The notes under the pieces were generated by a model. It was not told the DNA's origin. It saw nothing but the letters and a program-made list of their open reading frames with translations, and did not search any database. Below are positions 16,639 to 26,413 of a stretch of DNA of 64,000 nucleotides, in pieces. Source of the stretch: an uncultured Oscillospiraceae bacterium. GTDB taxonomy: Bacteria > Bacillota > Clostridia > Oscillospirales > Ruminococcaceae. Location: NCBI GenBank assembly GCA_910586535.1, contig CAJUHS010000008.1:47143-111142 (forward strand), written 5' to 3'. Made by a program: the position numbers and the translations under genes. The number at the start of each line of letters is the position of its first letter. Position 1 is the first letter of the stretch.

Positions 16639-18165
16639 ATGCTTTCATTTGATATTACAGACAGACACGTCCGCATTATCCGCGGTACCGAGGCTCACGG
16701 CAAGATAAAAGTCGCCGACGCTTCCACTATCGATATAGGCGAGGGTCTGATTGTTAATGGTCATATTAAAGATATACCCAAAATGGCGACGATAATCAAC
16801 GATGAGCTGAAAAACAAAAGAATGGCTGACAAGGAAGCGGTCATCAGCATTTCCTCGAACCTGATCATATTTAAGGAGATACATATTCCGAAAGCAAAGG
16901 GAGCTCAGCTTCTGACTATGGTTCAGAACCAAATGCAGCATCAGATGGGAATTGCCGAGGACTATTCAATATCCTATACGATTGCGGGAGAGATTGAAGA
17001 AGAGGGCGTTCAGGCAATGAAAGTCCTTGCGACGGCGTGTCCTTTTGAAGTAGTGGACTGCTTCAGAAAGGTGTTCTCCATGCTTGGCATAAGCCTGCGT
17101 TCCGTTGTGGTTGCCTGCAACTCTATTTCAAGAATTATTCTGGGCGATCCAAAGGCAAAGGCAAAAATGCCTTTGCTGCTTGTTCAGATCGACCCTAACT
17201 TTGTAAGTCTTAATCTTTATGAGAATAATCAGCTTACGTTCTCGCGTTTTGCTTCAATTGATCCTGAGGACTATGACAATTCCGAGGACTACATATACGA
17301 GGCTGTAAACGAGAACATCTTCAGAATGTTCCAGTTCCAGAAGTCCAGAAGCGGAGACAACCAGATTCAGAACGTTGTGTTTTACGGCGATACCTCCGAG
17401 TATATCCGACTTACAAACGCTTTGGAGCAAATGGATATTTCCACCAGCTTGCTTGGGGTTCCCAACAATATCGGCGGATACGAGAATTTCGAGTTCCAGG
17501 CATACGCAAACGCTATCGGAGCTATGTTCCGCGGCAACAAGGACACCGAGCGTATTAATTTGATTGAGGTGGACGCCGCTTCGGGACGTACGAGTGCGGG
17601 CGCGAAATTTGCTTTTGCTGTGTTCGGTTCCATAGCTATTTCAGCGGCTGCTGTAGGAGCAGTTTGGCTTGCCGCCAATATTCAGGAAAACGGTTTTGTA
17701 AGTGAAACCGCAAGCATACAGGAATATTTGGATTCGCCCGACGTAGCCGCTAAGATTGCCGCAGTTGACGCCGCTCAAACAAAATTTGACAAAGTAAACA
17801 ATGTTAAAGCATACATTGATATTGCGTATGATAATTATGGCTCGCTTCCAATGATAACGACCGACGTTATTGACGAAATAGAAGCGAATTTCAGCGGAAC
17901 AAGCGTCACATGGACGTCAATAACTTACGGCGACGGGTTCTTTACGGTACAGTGTACGGCAAACAAAAATGATGAACCGTCCAAGGTGGTTGGCAAGTTT
18001 TTTGAGCAGGACATATTTGAGAACGTTACATATAACGGTTTCAGCAGCAACGAAGACAGTGAAACAGGAAAGGTCGGTTATGAATTTACGGTGTCTTTCT
18101 CAATACGGCCGGTTGAGCCTGAACCTGAGGACGCCGCGGCTGAACAGTCAGCCGAAGCCAACTGA
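16639..18165 (+). CDS. PilM-PilN fusion pilus assembly protein
   Basis: Residues 1-310 are an actin-like PilM domain (FDITDRHVRIIRG, VVACNSISRIILG, NVVFYGDTSEYIRLT). A single membrane helix at about 315-340 is followed by a short coiled region and a C-terminal ferredoxin-like domain, which is the layout of PilN. In most bacteria these are separate proteins joined by the PilN N-terminal peptide; here they are one 508-residue chain. ATG at 16639 is preferred over GTG at 16630, which overlaps the GAGGTGA site. pilO follows after 26 nt. Confidence 0.82.
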   Translation: MLSFDITDRHVRIIRGTEAHGKIKVADASTIDIGEGLIVNGHIKDIPKMATIINDELKNKRMADKEAVISISSNLIIFKEIHIPKAKGAQLLTMVQNQMQHQMGIAEDYSISYTIAGEIEEEGVQAMKVLATACPFEVVDCFRKVFSMLGISLRSVVVACNSISRIILGDPKAKAKMPLLLVQIDPNFVSLNLYENNQLTFSRFASIDPEDYDNSEDYIYEAVNENIFRMFQFQKSRSGDNQIQNVVFYGDTSEYIRLTNALEQMDISTSLLGVPNNIGGYENFEFQAYANAIGAMFRGNKDTERINLIEVDAASGRTSAGAKFAFAVFGSIAISAAAVGAVWLAANIQENGFVSETASIQEYLDSPDVAAKIAAVDAAQTKFDKVNNVKAYIDIAYDNYGSLPMITTDVIDEIEANFSGTSVTWTSITYGDGFFTVQCTANKNDEPSKVVGKFFEQDIFENVTYNGFSSNEDSETGKVGYEFTVSFSIRPVEPEPEDAAAEQSAEAN

Positions 18166-18191
18166 TACAGAGAAAGTGCAGGTGATTATAA

Positions 18192-18959
18192 ATGAATTTA
18201 AAGCTTTCCTACAGAGATAAAGTTATTTTTATCGTTGTAATGGTTATTCTGGTTATTGTTGCTGGATTTTTCCTTTTCATTAAGCCGAAATTTGAAAAGG
18301 TGAATTTGGCGAAGGATACCCTTGCATCAAAGCAACAGGAGAAAATTGACATTGACACAAAGATAGGAACGCTTCCCGATATTATTGACAGTATGAAAGC
18401 GACTGCCGAGGAGATCGGAGAAAAGCAGAAAATATTCCTTGACGAGGGTCATCCATATGTGAACGAGACTTATATCAGAGAGGTTCTTTCAAGTCTGAAT
18501 CTGGATATAAAATCTATGAATACAAATTATACCACGGCTTCTCCGATAAGCAGGTATACCATTAAAAAGCAGAATTATCTTGCTTATGATAACAAAATGA
18601 ACGCTGATCTTTACAATGAGCTTCCGCAGGAGGTTTATGATCTTTATAACGGCGTTGCTGCTCCGGTGTACCCCAATACGATAATAGGCGTTACAACTAT
18701 GACTGTTGAAGTGGATATCGGCAATAACACAAGAAAAATATACGATATAATGGACAGACTTGCCGATGACGAAAAAACAATAATACTTAATTCGCTGAGC
18801 ACAGAAAAAGAGCCGGAGAATACTGATGATACGTCTGCTTCGCTGAATCTTACGCTGTACTCCATTTTCCCTCTGAATGTGGAGGAGGTACTGAAAGAAA
18901 CCGACGAGGTAAAGCCAATTGAACCTGCGGTCGAGGAGACTGCTGAGCCGGCAGCCTGA
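18192..18959 (+). CDS. pilO: PilO-like pilus alignment protein
   Basis: The 255-residue protein has a short cytoplasmic start, one membrane helix (residues ~9-29), a coiled-coil stretch (~33-80, FEKVNLAKDTLASKQQEKID) and a C-terminal domain of alternating beta and alpha. This matches PilO, which pairs with PilN in the alignment subcomplex. Sequence similarity alone is weak; position directly after the PilMN fusion makes the call. It ends in an acidic, Pro/Glu-rich tail. Confidence 0.75.
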   Translation: MNLKLSYRDKVIFIVVMVILVIVAGFFLFIKPKFEKVNLAKDTLASKQQEKIDIDTKIGTLPDIIDSMKATAEEIGEKQKIFLDEGHPYVNETYIREVLSSLNLDIKSMNTNYTTASPISRYTIKKQNYLAYDNKMNADLYNELPQEVYDLYNGVAAPVYPNTIIGVTTMTVEVDIGNNTRKIYDIMDRLADDEKTIILNSLSTEKEPENTDDTSASLNLTLYSIFPLNVEEVLKETDEVKPIEPAVEETAEPAA

Positions 18960-19061
18960 CAAACTTGCCGCGGCAAACCGATAAGTCATTTTGATTTATC
19001 GGTTTTAGCCGATTGATAAAGTATTTTAAGAGACGAAATCTGAGAGAAAGGGTGGTTGACG

Positions 19062-21605
19062 ATGAAAGGCAAACGGCTAAGAAGGCTTAGCGGTACGGTG
19101 CTTATCATGGTGCTTACCGTTATGCTTGTCCTGATAATCATGCTTATGGCGACACTGACGGTGGTTACTACCGCAAGTCAGCGTATTTATACTAAGTATG
19201 AAGAAAATCAGGCGTACTATTCAGCTCGTTCTGCTCTTGATGTTTTTACGCAAAATATGTTGTATGACAAGTCATATTATGCCTATGAAGACAGCGGAAA
19301 CAAAAAGACATTTACTCACGGCAGCGGCGTTTCCGATCCCATGAAGCAGGGTCTTGCCATGCAGCTTGATTTGTATAAAATTAAGACAAAAGATACCGAT
19401 GATGCGAATGTACCCAAAAGCTTGGAAAACTTGCTTCAGTCGGAATTTACTGATTATATTAATTCAGGCGTTACCGGAAAAGATGAATATAAAAATGATT
19501 TTGGCGTTGTTAAAAACGTTGCGGGGGAATATGAGTCAGTAATAACCTATGAAGTTGAATATCCGAAAGTGTCCGGAAAGGAGACCGCTGGCACTTCTCA
19601 CGATTACGGCGGTCTTGCAGATGACAGAAAGGCGAAGATAACGATCGAGGTTCTGAGCCGTGAATACGATATGGGTGACGACGTTCTGACTAGCGATTCA
19701 ACCACTAAGGTCAAGGATAAAATTTCAAGTTTTAAAGGAGACAAAACCCAGATTGAAAGCTTTCTATTAGATCCGCAGAACTATGAGGACACTGTTAAGG
19801 CGGTAGTAAATGGAAGCCGTAAAAAAGATAAGATCAAGTTAAAAATAACGGCGACCACCAAGATAATGGGTGTTGAGGGAACTGCGGTTCTGATCTGTAA
19901 CTCCAACGAGCCGCCCGTAAACAATTCCAGCAGAGCTATTACAGCATTCGGCGGAACGGGTTCGGATAACATGAGCATCCTAGGCGGCATGTCTGCTGAA
20001 AACACAATCAACTGGGGAAGCAACAATGGTTATATTTACGGACCTGTTTATGTTGAAGATGATTTCCTGATGACCTCTAATGGTCCTAAAATTTATCTTG
20101 GAAGCGGTGAAAATCTTGTTGTCGGCGGAGATCTTCAGATTCAGAATAACAGTTTTCAAGTTAGCAACATAACGACTCCGGTATTGGTTGACGATACAAA
20201 AGCGCCGTTTGTGTTTATCGGCGGCGAACTTAGAACGGGCGGAGGTCTTAACGGCAGTCCGTTTATGAATATGGACGTTGTTGCCAAGGAAGTAAATATC
20301 GGCGGCAAAATAGATTTTGACAGCTCTTGTACTATATATTGTACTAAACTGACCTGTAATAGCGGTTCTAATTCTCAGTACAACGGTGATATATATGTTG
20401 ACGGAGATGTTATAATATATAATGATAATGATACAAAAGTTACGTATTCGGGTGACCCTCCGGCTCCGACGGTCGTACACGGAGGAAGCGGAAATATCCA
20501 TTTTACCGGAAAAATTATAGAGGGAAGCACCGGAAATGATGTAACTTTGGGTGCGGGTTCCGGATTTGTAAAGGAATCCACAAGCTTTTGGAGCAATATT
20601 CCCGAAGCAAGTAAGATTACAGAAAATAACCCGACTACTTCGGAAGATAACGACGGTACCAAGATAGAATTTCAACTTCCCGGCAGAACTGAGAAGAAGG
20701 AAATTGAAACTCATGTACAAAATTTTGACAACTACTATGTAAAGGATGAAGACGGAAAGCGCGTTATGATTACTGTAACAGACCCTACTGATGGTTCAAC
20801 TTATCAGACACCTGAAGTAAAAAGCGCGCAGACTATGGCTGATATTGATACTATGATTGACAAATCAAAGCCGTTTACTTCTGCAGATACTGGAATTACT
20901 GATCTGCTTTCTTCAAAAGTCGGTCCCGGAGTCAGTCATGCTGGAGTTACTTTCAGCCATGTACTGGACACGGGCGGAGGAGAGGTCAAGTGCCAGTGGG
21001 ATTTTGATAATAAAAGTATATATATTAAGGGTGGCGGAACTGTTACGTTGTTGCTCTCAAAAGCAGCTTGGGGCGGTGGAATTGGTTATAGCAATGATAA
21101 TTTAATATTGGTAGACGATGATACAACGCTTAAAATTGTCGGTGACACCACTTCCGGCGATATATTCTTTACAAAGCTTGAGATCTATAACCAGACGACT
21201 TGGGGAGCGTATAAAAGTCAGGATGCGGGTAAAGGTGTTGATAAACTTAAAGTAGGAAATATCAACGGAGCTGGAATAAAGGTACCGAAAATTTATTATT
21301 ATTTTTCGGGAAGCAATAGCTTTAAAGTGCAGAATAACTGTTTGCTTACAGGATACATATATGGGCCTGACACGGAAATAGATTTTTCTGCGGCTTCAAT
21401 GGGAGTTCCTGCTGAGGGCATAGAATATAACGGCGCATCACCAACAGGCAGTACGCCAGTCTGCATTATAGGTTCTGCATTGGTAAAGGGCGCGTCGTTG
21501 CCTAATAATACAGGCGTAGCCTACATAAACCCGGATCTTGACGATGACGGAGACCCTGGCGATCCTATTCATCAGTGGCAGGCTAACCTTTATACCAGAA
21601 ATTAA
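19062..21605 (+). CDS. large PilX-like pilus protein
   Basis: The 848-residue product starts with a basic stretch (MKGKRLRRL), then SGTVLIMVLTVMLVLIIM, a hydrophobic pilin-like N-terminal helix lacking the GFTLIE cleavage site, as in PilX. The ectodomain is long, Gly/Asn/Asp-rich and built of repeating short beta segments (residues ~290-480 and ~640-790), suggesting a beta-helix. A DDDGDPGDP calcium-like loop lies near the C-terminus. PilX proteins are usually 150-250 residues, so this is exceptionally large. It may act as a tip adhesin (inference). ATG at 19062 follows GAGAAAGGG. Confidence 0.7.
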   Translation: MKGKRLRRLSGTVLIMVLTVMLVLIIMLMATLTVVTTASQRIYTKYEENQAYYSARSALDVFTQNMLYDKSYYAYEDSGNKKTFTHGSGVSDPMKQGLAMQLDLYKIKTKDTDDANVPKSLENLLQSEFTDYINSGVTGKDEYKNDFGVVKNVAGEYESVITYEVEYPKVSGKETAGTSHDYGGLADDRKAKITIEVLSREYDMGDDVLTSDSTTKVKDKISSFKGDKTQIESFLLDPQNYEDTVKAVVNGSRKKDKIKLKITATTKIMGVEGTAVLICNSNEPPVNNSSRAITAFGGTGSDNMSILGGMSAENTINWGSNNGYIYGPVYVEDDFLMTSNGPKIYLGSGENLVVGGDLQIQNNSFQVSNITTPVLVDDTKAPFVFIGGELRTGGGLNGSPFMNMDVVAKEVNIGGKIDFDSSCTIYCTKLTCNSGSNSQYNGDIYVDGDVIIYNDNDTKVTYSGDPPAPTVVHGGSGNIHFTGKIIEGSTGNDVTLGAGSGFVKESTSFWSNIPEASKITENNPTTSEDNDGTKIEFQLPGRTEKKEIETHVQNFDNYYVKDEDGKRVMITVTDPTDGSTYQTPEVKSAQTMADIDTMIDKSKPFTSADTGITDLLSSKVGPGVSHAGVTFSHVLDTGGGEVKCQWDFDNKSIYIKGGGTVTLLLSKAAWGGGIGYSNDNLILVDDDTTLKIVGDTTSGDIFFTKLEIYNQTTWGAYKSQDAGKGVDKLKVGNINGAGIKVPKIYYYFSGSNSFKVQNNCLLTGYIYGPDTEIDFSAASMGVPAEGIEYNGASPTGSTPVCIIGSALVKGASLPNNTGVAYINPDLDDDGDPGDPIHQWQANLYTRN

Positions 21606-21618
21606 GGAGGGCGATAAT

Positions 21619-22215
21619 ATGAAAAAACATTTCAAAGGCTTTACGCTTATTGAGTGTCTTATTGCCCTTGCGATCCTTGGCGTCGCATCGCTGACAATGG
21701 CACAGATATATGCGAGCGTTGCACAGCGCAACAGAAACAACCAGATCATGAACACCAGCCTTTCAAATCAGATGTCGTACGTTGAAAGATACACTTCAAG
21801 CCAGACTGTTCCTATTTACTATGGCAACTATTACGACACAAGCAATAACAAGCCAAAGCCTGATCCGGAGACTAATAAAACAAGTACTACTAAGCTGCCG
21901 CCGCACAGGAAGTCGACGTCAACAAATTGCAACTATGTCAAAATAACAAAGGTCAAAGACGGAAAAGATCCTCTGGATTCGACATTTGTTGCCAGTGACA
22001 GAGTCTCTGACAGCACATACAGCTTTCCTGTCGATGTTTATGTACTTCTGAGCCGCGACAATAATGATGTAAACAGCAGCGGCAAAGATGCAAACGACAC
22101 CAGCAAAAGTTTCAGCGGTCAGTATGAGGATTTGCTGGAAAATTCCGACTCTAACAAGAAGTACGAGGACGATATGAACCTGAGGTACAGATACCTTTTG
22201 GGTCATGTAGGCTAA
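21619..22215 (+). CDS. minor prepilin, PilV/GspI-like
   Basis: A type III prepilin signal: basic MKKHFKG, then FTLIECLIALAILGVASLTM, with the peptidase cut after Gly7. Glu at mature position 5 is present. The 198-residue protein ends in a polar, Asp/Asn/Ser-rich domain. AAGGAGG precedes ATG at 21619. Grouping with the next gene matches the PilV-PilW-PilX minor-pilin priming set. Confidence 0.85.
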   Translation: MKKHFKGFTLIECLIALAILGVASLTMAQIYASVAQRNRNNQIMNTSLSNQMSYVERYTSSQTVPIYYGNYYDTSNNKPKPDPETNKTSTTKLPPHRKSTSTNCNYVKITKVKDGKDPLDSTFVASDRVSDSTYSFPVDVYVLLSRDNNDVNSSGKDANDTSKSFSGQYEDLLENSDSNKKYEDDMNLRYRYLLGHVG

Positions 22216-22227
22216 GGGGGGCTTTAT

Positions 22228-23184
22228 ATGAAAAAAACAAAGGGCTTTACCCTTATTGAGCTTATTATTGTTATGGCAATACTTACCATTCTTATGGCTG
22301 CCATTATGCAGATGTTCAAGCCTATCAGAGAGACCTATGTTGACGCGACGCTTTACGAAAATCAGCGTACCGTCCAGAACGGCGTGATACAGTATATCTC
22401 GGAATCGGTGCGCTATGCCACAGATATGGGGATCTATACTAAGAACAATACATCTAATGTTACAGAGGCTGTTAACGCGTTTGCCGACGCTTACATTGCG
22501 GCTAACAATATAGTTGATATTCCTGCCGTTCCCGGACCGCCGCATGAACCGGCAAAAAATTATGCGGCCGACACAAAAGAAGCTATTCAGCGGTATGCAG
22601 AGGTTATTGTCATTGACAACGATACTGACTATACTTTCAATAATGCAGACTGGAATGGAAGAATACTGAGACGGAAGTTTATCGAAGAGACAGTAAGCGT
22701 TCCCAATCCAAGCGGCGGTACGATGAATGTGACAAAACCCAAAAAGGTTTCCAATGACGCTGAGAATTACATTAAAACCGAAGAGTGCAGAATGGCTTTG
22801 GGAGCGTCATATTACGGTGACAGGAACTATACCGTGGCAATTAAATGCGGTGACCCCACCAAGTTTGACTCCAGCGGAAGTCTAAAGTCAGGCGAAACTT
22901 GGGAAGCAGACGATGGTATAGCGTTAAGTGTAGCGTCATACAGTAAGATTCAAGGAAGCGGCGCGTCAATTACCGAAAAGGGAGCATACGTTGAAACCAA
23001 GGGTGAGGTAATGTGCAAAAATCTTGCCGGCGCGTCTAATCACGGTATTGCCAAAACAGGTATATTTGATATATCAAAATTTACCTCCGGTTCTTCCACG
23101 GGCAGCGGAACCAAGGTCTACATTGTTTACCTTAATCCAGGTGAGAACGGTATTGAGGCGGTTCGTGCCGCGTCAGGGAAATAA
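22228..23184 (+). CDS. minor prepilin, PilW/GspJ-like
   Basis: The leader MKKTKG precedes FTLIELIIVMAILTILMAAI, a classic cleavable pilin helix with Glu5. The 318-residue length and the position after the PilV-like gene fit PilW/GspJ. The ectodomain has no recognised domain. AAGGGGGG lies 7 nt before ATG. It is the last + strand gene before the convergent peptidase gene. Confidence 0.85.
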   Translation: MKKTKGFTLIELIIVMAILTILMAAIMQMFKPIRETYVDATLYENQRTVQNGVIQYISESVRYATDMGIYTKNNTSNVTEAVNAFADAYIAANNIVDIPAVPGPPHEPAKNYAADTKEAIQRYAEVIVIDNDTDYTFNNADWNGRILRRKFIEETVSVPNPSGGTMNVTKPKKVSNDAENYIKTEECRMALGASYYGDRNYTVAIKCGDPTKFDSSGSLKSGETWEADDGIALSVASYSKIQGSGASITEKGAYVETKGEVMCKNLAGASNHGIAKTGIFDISKFTSGSSTGSGTKVYIVYLNPGENGIEAVRAASGK

Positions 23185-23193
23185 TAAAAATTG

Positions 23194-23237
23194 AAGCGCG
23201 TTCCACACCCGCCTGACAGCGGATAAGAAACGCGCCT
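23194..23237 (-). terminator. hairpin between convergent pilus genes
   Basis: GCGCGTT (23196-23202) pairs with AACGCGC (23229-23235). On the minus strand it is followed by TTCAATTTTTA, so it may end the prepilin peptidase transcript. Confidence 0.45.
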
Positions 23238-23252
23238 TGCGCCGAAATGTGG

Positions 23253-24266
23253 TTACATCGGCGGTATTTGCGGTACGGTAAGAAAATTGATGTACATATC
23301 CATAAGCTCTGTGCCGCAAAACGAGCTTAACGCAAGTCCGGCAGTGAGGAAAGGTCCGAATGCAAAGGCTTTGACCGACTCGCTGTCGGAGCGCGACGCT
23401 TTTATCTTAAGTACCAAAGCATACAGTGCGCCGAGCACAATGGCTGCAAAAGCGGCTGCAACTGCGGCTTTCCAGCCAAGCATCAGACCTCCGGCAGCCA
23501 TGAGTATAACGTCCCCCATTCCGAAGCCGTACACAGGACCGGTCTCTTTAATGCCTGCAAGACGTTTATCAAGTTCTTTCTGAAGCTTGGGACGCTCCTT
23601 GTCGGTCTCGGACATTTTCTTCAGCCGTTTTTTGATCTTTCTTGCGGACTTGCATTCGTCGCTGATAACAAAGCTGTAGATCAGCGGCGTGAGCACAAAT
23701 CCGAAGATAAGAAAAGGAACGCTTACAGAGAACATTCCGATAAGTCCGTCGGCGACAGAAATATCACAGCCTCTTACGGCTACGGGAAACAGCGTTGTCA
23801 GTATCCTTGTAAGAGCGGCGATGACAGAAAGATACATCAGTACCCCGACTGTCATTTGCTGAGTGTCGTAGTCCTCAAAGCCAATGACAATGAGTCCGGC
23901 AATGAAAAGACACAGCAGAGCAGGATATGCAAGTCCGTCTGTGATAACGTCGAACCTTAAAAATGTCAGTACAAAAAGTATGCCTGTCAGGCTTTCCACA
24001 AGTATGTACCTGCCGGATATCCTTGAACCGCAGGCGCGGCATTTTCCTCTCAAAAACAGCCAGCTGAAAACGGGGATAAGGTCGTACCATTTAATAGGCG
24101 TGCCGCATGACATACAGTGCGAATTTTTTTTGATAAGTGATTCACCTGTCGGAAGACGGTAAATACAGACATTAAGAAAGCTTCCGATGGCAATGCCGAA
24201 AAGAAATACCATAACGTATATCCCTATATAGTAACCTGTCAGTCCCTCTTCAAAAGATGTAAACAT
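23253..24266 (-). CDS. pilD: prepilin peptidase (type IV leader peptidase)
   Basis: Aspartic membrane protease that removes prepilin leaders. Visible marks: GSFLNVCIYRLP near residue 30, two CxxC pairs (CMSCG and CRACG) in the zinc/methylase-type loop, and the catalytic GxGD-type motif in FGMGDV near residue 250. The first catalytic Asp is probably in FEDYDTQ (~130). A charged cytoplasmic insertion (~195-240, KIKKRLKKMSETDKERPK) separates the two halves. ATG at 24266 follows AAAGGAG; an upstream extension is possible but unneeded. It faces the opposite way inside the pilus cluster with its own promoter. Confidence 0.93.
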   Translation of the reverse strand: MFTSFEEGLTGYYIGIYVMVFLFGIAIGSFLNVCIYRLPTGESLIKKNSHCMSCGTPIKWYDLIPVFSWLFLRGKCRACGSRISGRYILVESLTGILFVLTFLRFDVITDGLAYPALLCLFIAGLIVIGFEDYDTQQMTVGVLMYLSVIAALTRILTTLFPVAVRGCDISVADGLIGMFSVSVPFLIFGFVLTPLIYSFVISDECKSARKIKKRLKKMSETDKERPKLQKELDKRLAGIKETGPVYGFGMGDVILMAAGGLMLGWKAAVAAAFAAIVLGALYALVLKIKASRSDSESVKAFAFGPFLTAGLALSSFCGTELMDMYINFLTVPQIPPM

Positions 24267-24309
24267 AAGCTGTACTCCTTTACAGTAAATTTGAAAAACC
24301 GATAAGTAT

Positions 24310-24338
24310 ATCTTAACATATATTCCTGCAAATTTCAA
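24310..24338 (-). promoter_or_regulatory. promoter of prepilin peptidase gene
   Basis: On the minus strand, TTGAAA (24338-24333), a 17-bp spacer and TAAGAT (24315-24310), 44 bp before the start codon. Confidence 0.65.
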
Positions 24339-24628
24339 CCCCCGTGCGGAAACCATTTGCGCTGCTTATGCAGACTATGGCTTCCTGCTTAGACCCATGT
24401 TTCCTAAAAGGTGTTTACGTCGTAGGACGTTTTCATATCAATATTTTTATATTTTAAAACCGGATTTTGCCGCAGAAAATCCCATATATATCCGAACCGT
24501 CAGTAAGCTTGGAGACATTCGCTAAAGCTTTTTAAGGAGCGGGCTGCGGTCAGTATTTGTCTGATGAGCGTTATCTGCGTCAGCGGACAGAATAAAAAAC
24601 AATCTGCGGAGAAATGAGGCATTTTGCA
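24339..24628 (+). other. intergenic region before pilB
   Basis: About 290 bp between the divergent peptidase and pilB genes. No convincing promoter box pair is seen on the + strand. The part from 24505 to 24600 is G/C-richer with short self-complementary stretches and may be leader RNA; no known class was recognised. Confidence 0.4.
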
Positions 24629-26317
24629 ATGAAAAATATTCCTATTGGTCAGTATATGGTCAACGAGGGCATTATTACAGAAGAACAGCTTCAAAACGTT
24701 CTTGATAAAAAAAAGGAGGAGAACACTCCCGGTAAGTATTTCGGAGACTACGTTATCGAGCTTGGATACGTTACCGACATACAGTTCGGTCAGGTTCTTG
24801 CGAGGAAGCTGAACGTTCCTTTTATCGATCTTAACGATCCGGAAACTTCCGTCAATACCGAAGCGGTAAAGAAAATACCGGAGGCGCTTGCCAAAAAACA
24901 CACTATCATTGCCGTTAAAATTACCGGAAAAAGACTTACCGTTGCTACTCATGACCCTGTAAACTTTTATATTTTTGAGGATATCAAGGTAACTACGGGC
25001 ATGGACGTTGTCCCGGTGCTTTCAACAAAGGCAGGAATCGTCAAGGCGATAGGAAAATACTACTCCACCCAGAATACCTCCTCGCTGCTGGAGAGCGTTG
25101 AAAACCAGTTCGGCGACGACGACGCTTTCGGTATCGACGAGGAGTCGGCTGAGCGTATCGACAGCGCGCCTATCGTTAAGCTGGCGACTACCATCGTTGA
25201 GAATTCTTTCCGTGCGGACGCAACGGATATCCATATCGAACCATTTAAGACCTTTACAAGAATACGTATCCGTGTAAACGGAGACCTTATCGAGCTGATG
25301 AATATTTCTAACGTAGTCCACAATTCGCTGGTCACACGTCTGAAGATCATCAGCGGTATGAACATTGCAGAAAAGCGTGTTCCTCAGGACGGACGCTTCA
25401 CCCAGATAGTTGACGGAACCACTCTTGACGTCCGTGTGTCCAACCTGCCTACAGTAAACGGCGAAAAGGTCGTTATCCGTATCCTGTCAACCGGCGATGT
25501 GGGCGTAAGAAAGATAACCGACCTTGGCATGACAGTCTACAACTACGAAAGATTTGCTTCAATACTTAAAGTTCCGCAGGGAGTTGTTCTTGTTACGGGA
25601 CCTACAGGTTCCGGTAAGACGACCACGCTGTACGCCGCATTGGGCGAGATCGCAAAGCCTAACGTAAACGTGATCACCGTTGAGGATCCTGTGGAAAAGA
25701 ACATCGAGGGAATCAACCAGTGTCAGGTAAACGCCAAAGCGGGTATGACCTTTGCCGCGGCTCTTCGTTCTATCCTCCGTCAGGACCCCGATATCGTAAT
25801 GATCGGTGAGATGCGTGACCAGGAGACCGCCGAGATCGCTATCCGTGCCGCTATCACGGGTCACTTGGTTCTTTCGACTCTGCATACAAACGACGCGGCT
25901 TCGACAATTACACGTCTTGTGGATATGGGCGTTGCGCCTTACATGGTTGCTACTTCCCTTATCGGTATCGTCGCCCAGCGTCTTGTTAAAAAGATATGCA
26001 TGGACTGCCGTACTCCGAGAATATCAACCGACGAAGAGGATCGGCTGATGGGTATTTCGGAGCATATAACCGTGTACGACCATGCGGGCTGCCCCAAGTG
26101 CAACAATACTGGTTATACCGGACGTACCGCTATCCATGAGATACTGCTCTGTACTCCGGAAATGAGTTCGCTTGTTGCGAACGGCGGCAAGGTGGACGCT
26201 ATTTCCAAGCTTGCTAGAGAGCAGGGTACAAAGCTCCTCCGCGACAACGTTTCGGAGCTTGTTCAGGACGGCAGGACCACTATTGACGAACTTGTAAGAG
26301 TTACATACGCGGTTTAA
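24629..26317 (+). CDS. pilB: type IV pilus extension ATPase PilB
   Basis: A GspE/PilB-family hexameric ATPase that powers pilus assembly. An N-terminal GspE_N domain (residues ~1-150) precedes the motor: Walker A GPTGSGKTTTLYAAL, the Asp box, Walker B DIVMIGEMRDQETAE, and a C-terminal zinc tetracysteine (CMDCRTPR...CPKCNNTGYTGR). The 562-residue length is normal. ATG at 24629 is chosen, with GAGG upstream; ATG at 24614 is possible. Confidence 0.95.
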   Translation: MKNIPIGQYMVNEGIITEEQLQNVLDKKKEENTPGKYFGDYVIELGYVTDIQFGQVLARKLNVPFIDLNDPETSVNTEAVKKIPEALAKKHTIIAVKITGKRLTVATHDPVNFYIFEDIKVTTGMDVVPVLSTKAGIVKAIGKYYSTQNTSSLLESVENQFGDDDAFGIDEESAERIDSAPIVKLATTIVENSFRADATDIHIEPFKTFTRIRIRVNGDLIELMNISNVVHNSLVTRLKIISGMNIAEKRVPQDGRFTQIVDGTTLDVRVSNLPTVNGEKVVIRILSTGDVGVRKITDLGMTVYNYERFASILKVPQGVVLVTGPTGSGKTTTLYAALGEIAKPNVNVITVEDPVEKNIEGINQCQVNAKAGMTFAAALRSILRQDPDIVMIGEMRDQETAEIAIRAAITGHLVLSTLHTNDAASTITRLVDMGVAPYMVATSLIGIVAQRLVKKICMDCRTPRISTDEEDRLMGISEHITVYDHAGCPKCNNTGYTGRTAIHEILLCTPEMSSLVANGGKVDAISKLAREQGTKLLRDNVSELVQDGRTTIDELVRVTYAV

Positions 26318-26332
26318 TGCAGTGATCCTAAC

Positions 26333-26390
26333 GGGGCGTTTGCCTCTTGCCGCATACTTTTTGCCTTTAAGGGCGGACGCCCCTAAAAAT
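26333..26390 (+). terminator. hairpin between pilB and pilT
   Basis: GGGGCGT (26333-26339) pairs with ACGCCCC (26377-26383), followed by TAAAAATATT. It may be a partial terminator or an mRNA-processing hairpin adjusting PilT against PilB levels. Confidence 0.45.
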
Positions 26391-26413
26391 ATTCCCCGAA
26401 AGGAAGCGTACTA

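Noticed and set aside
24570..24600. CTGATGA resembling the hammerhead ribozyme core
   Set aside because: The matching GAAA strand and the flanking stems are missing.
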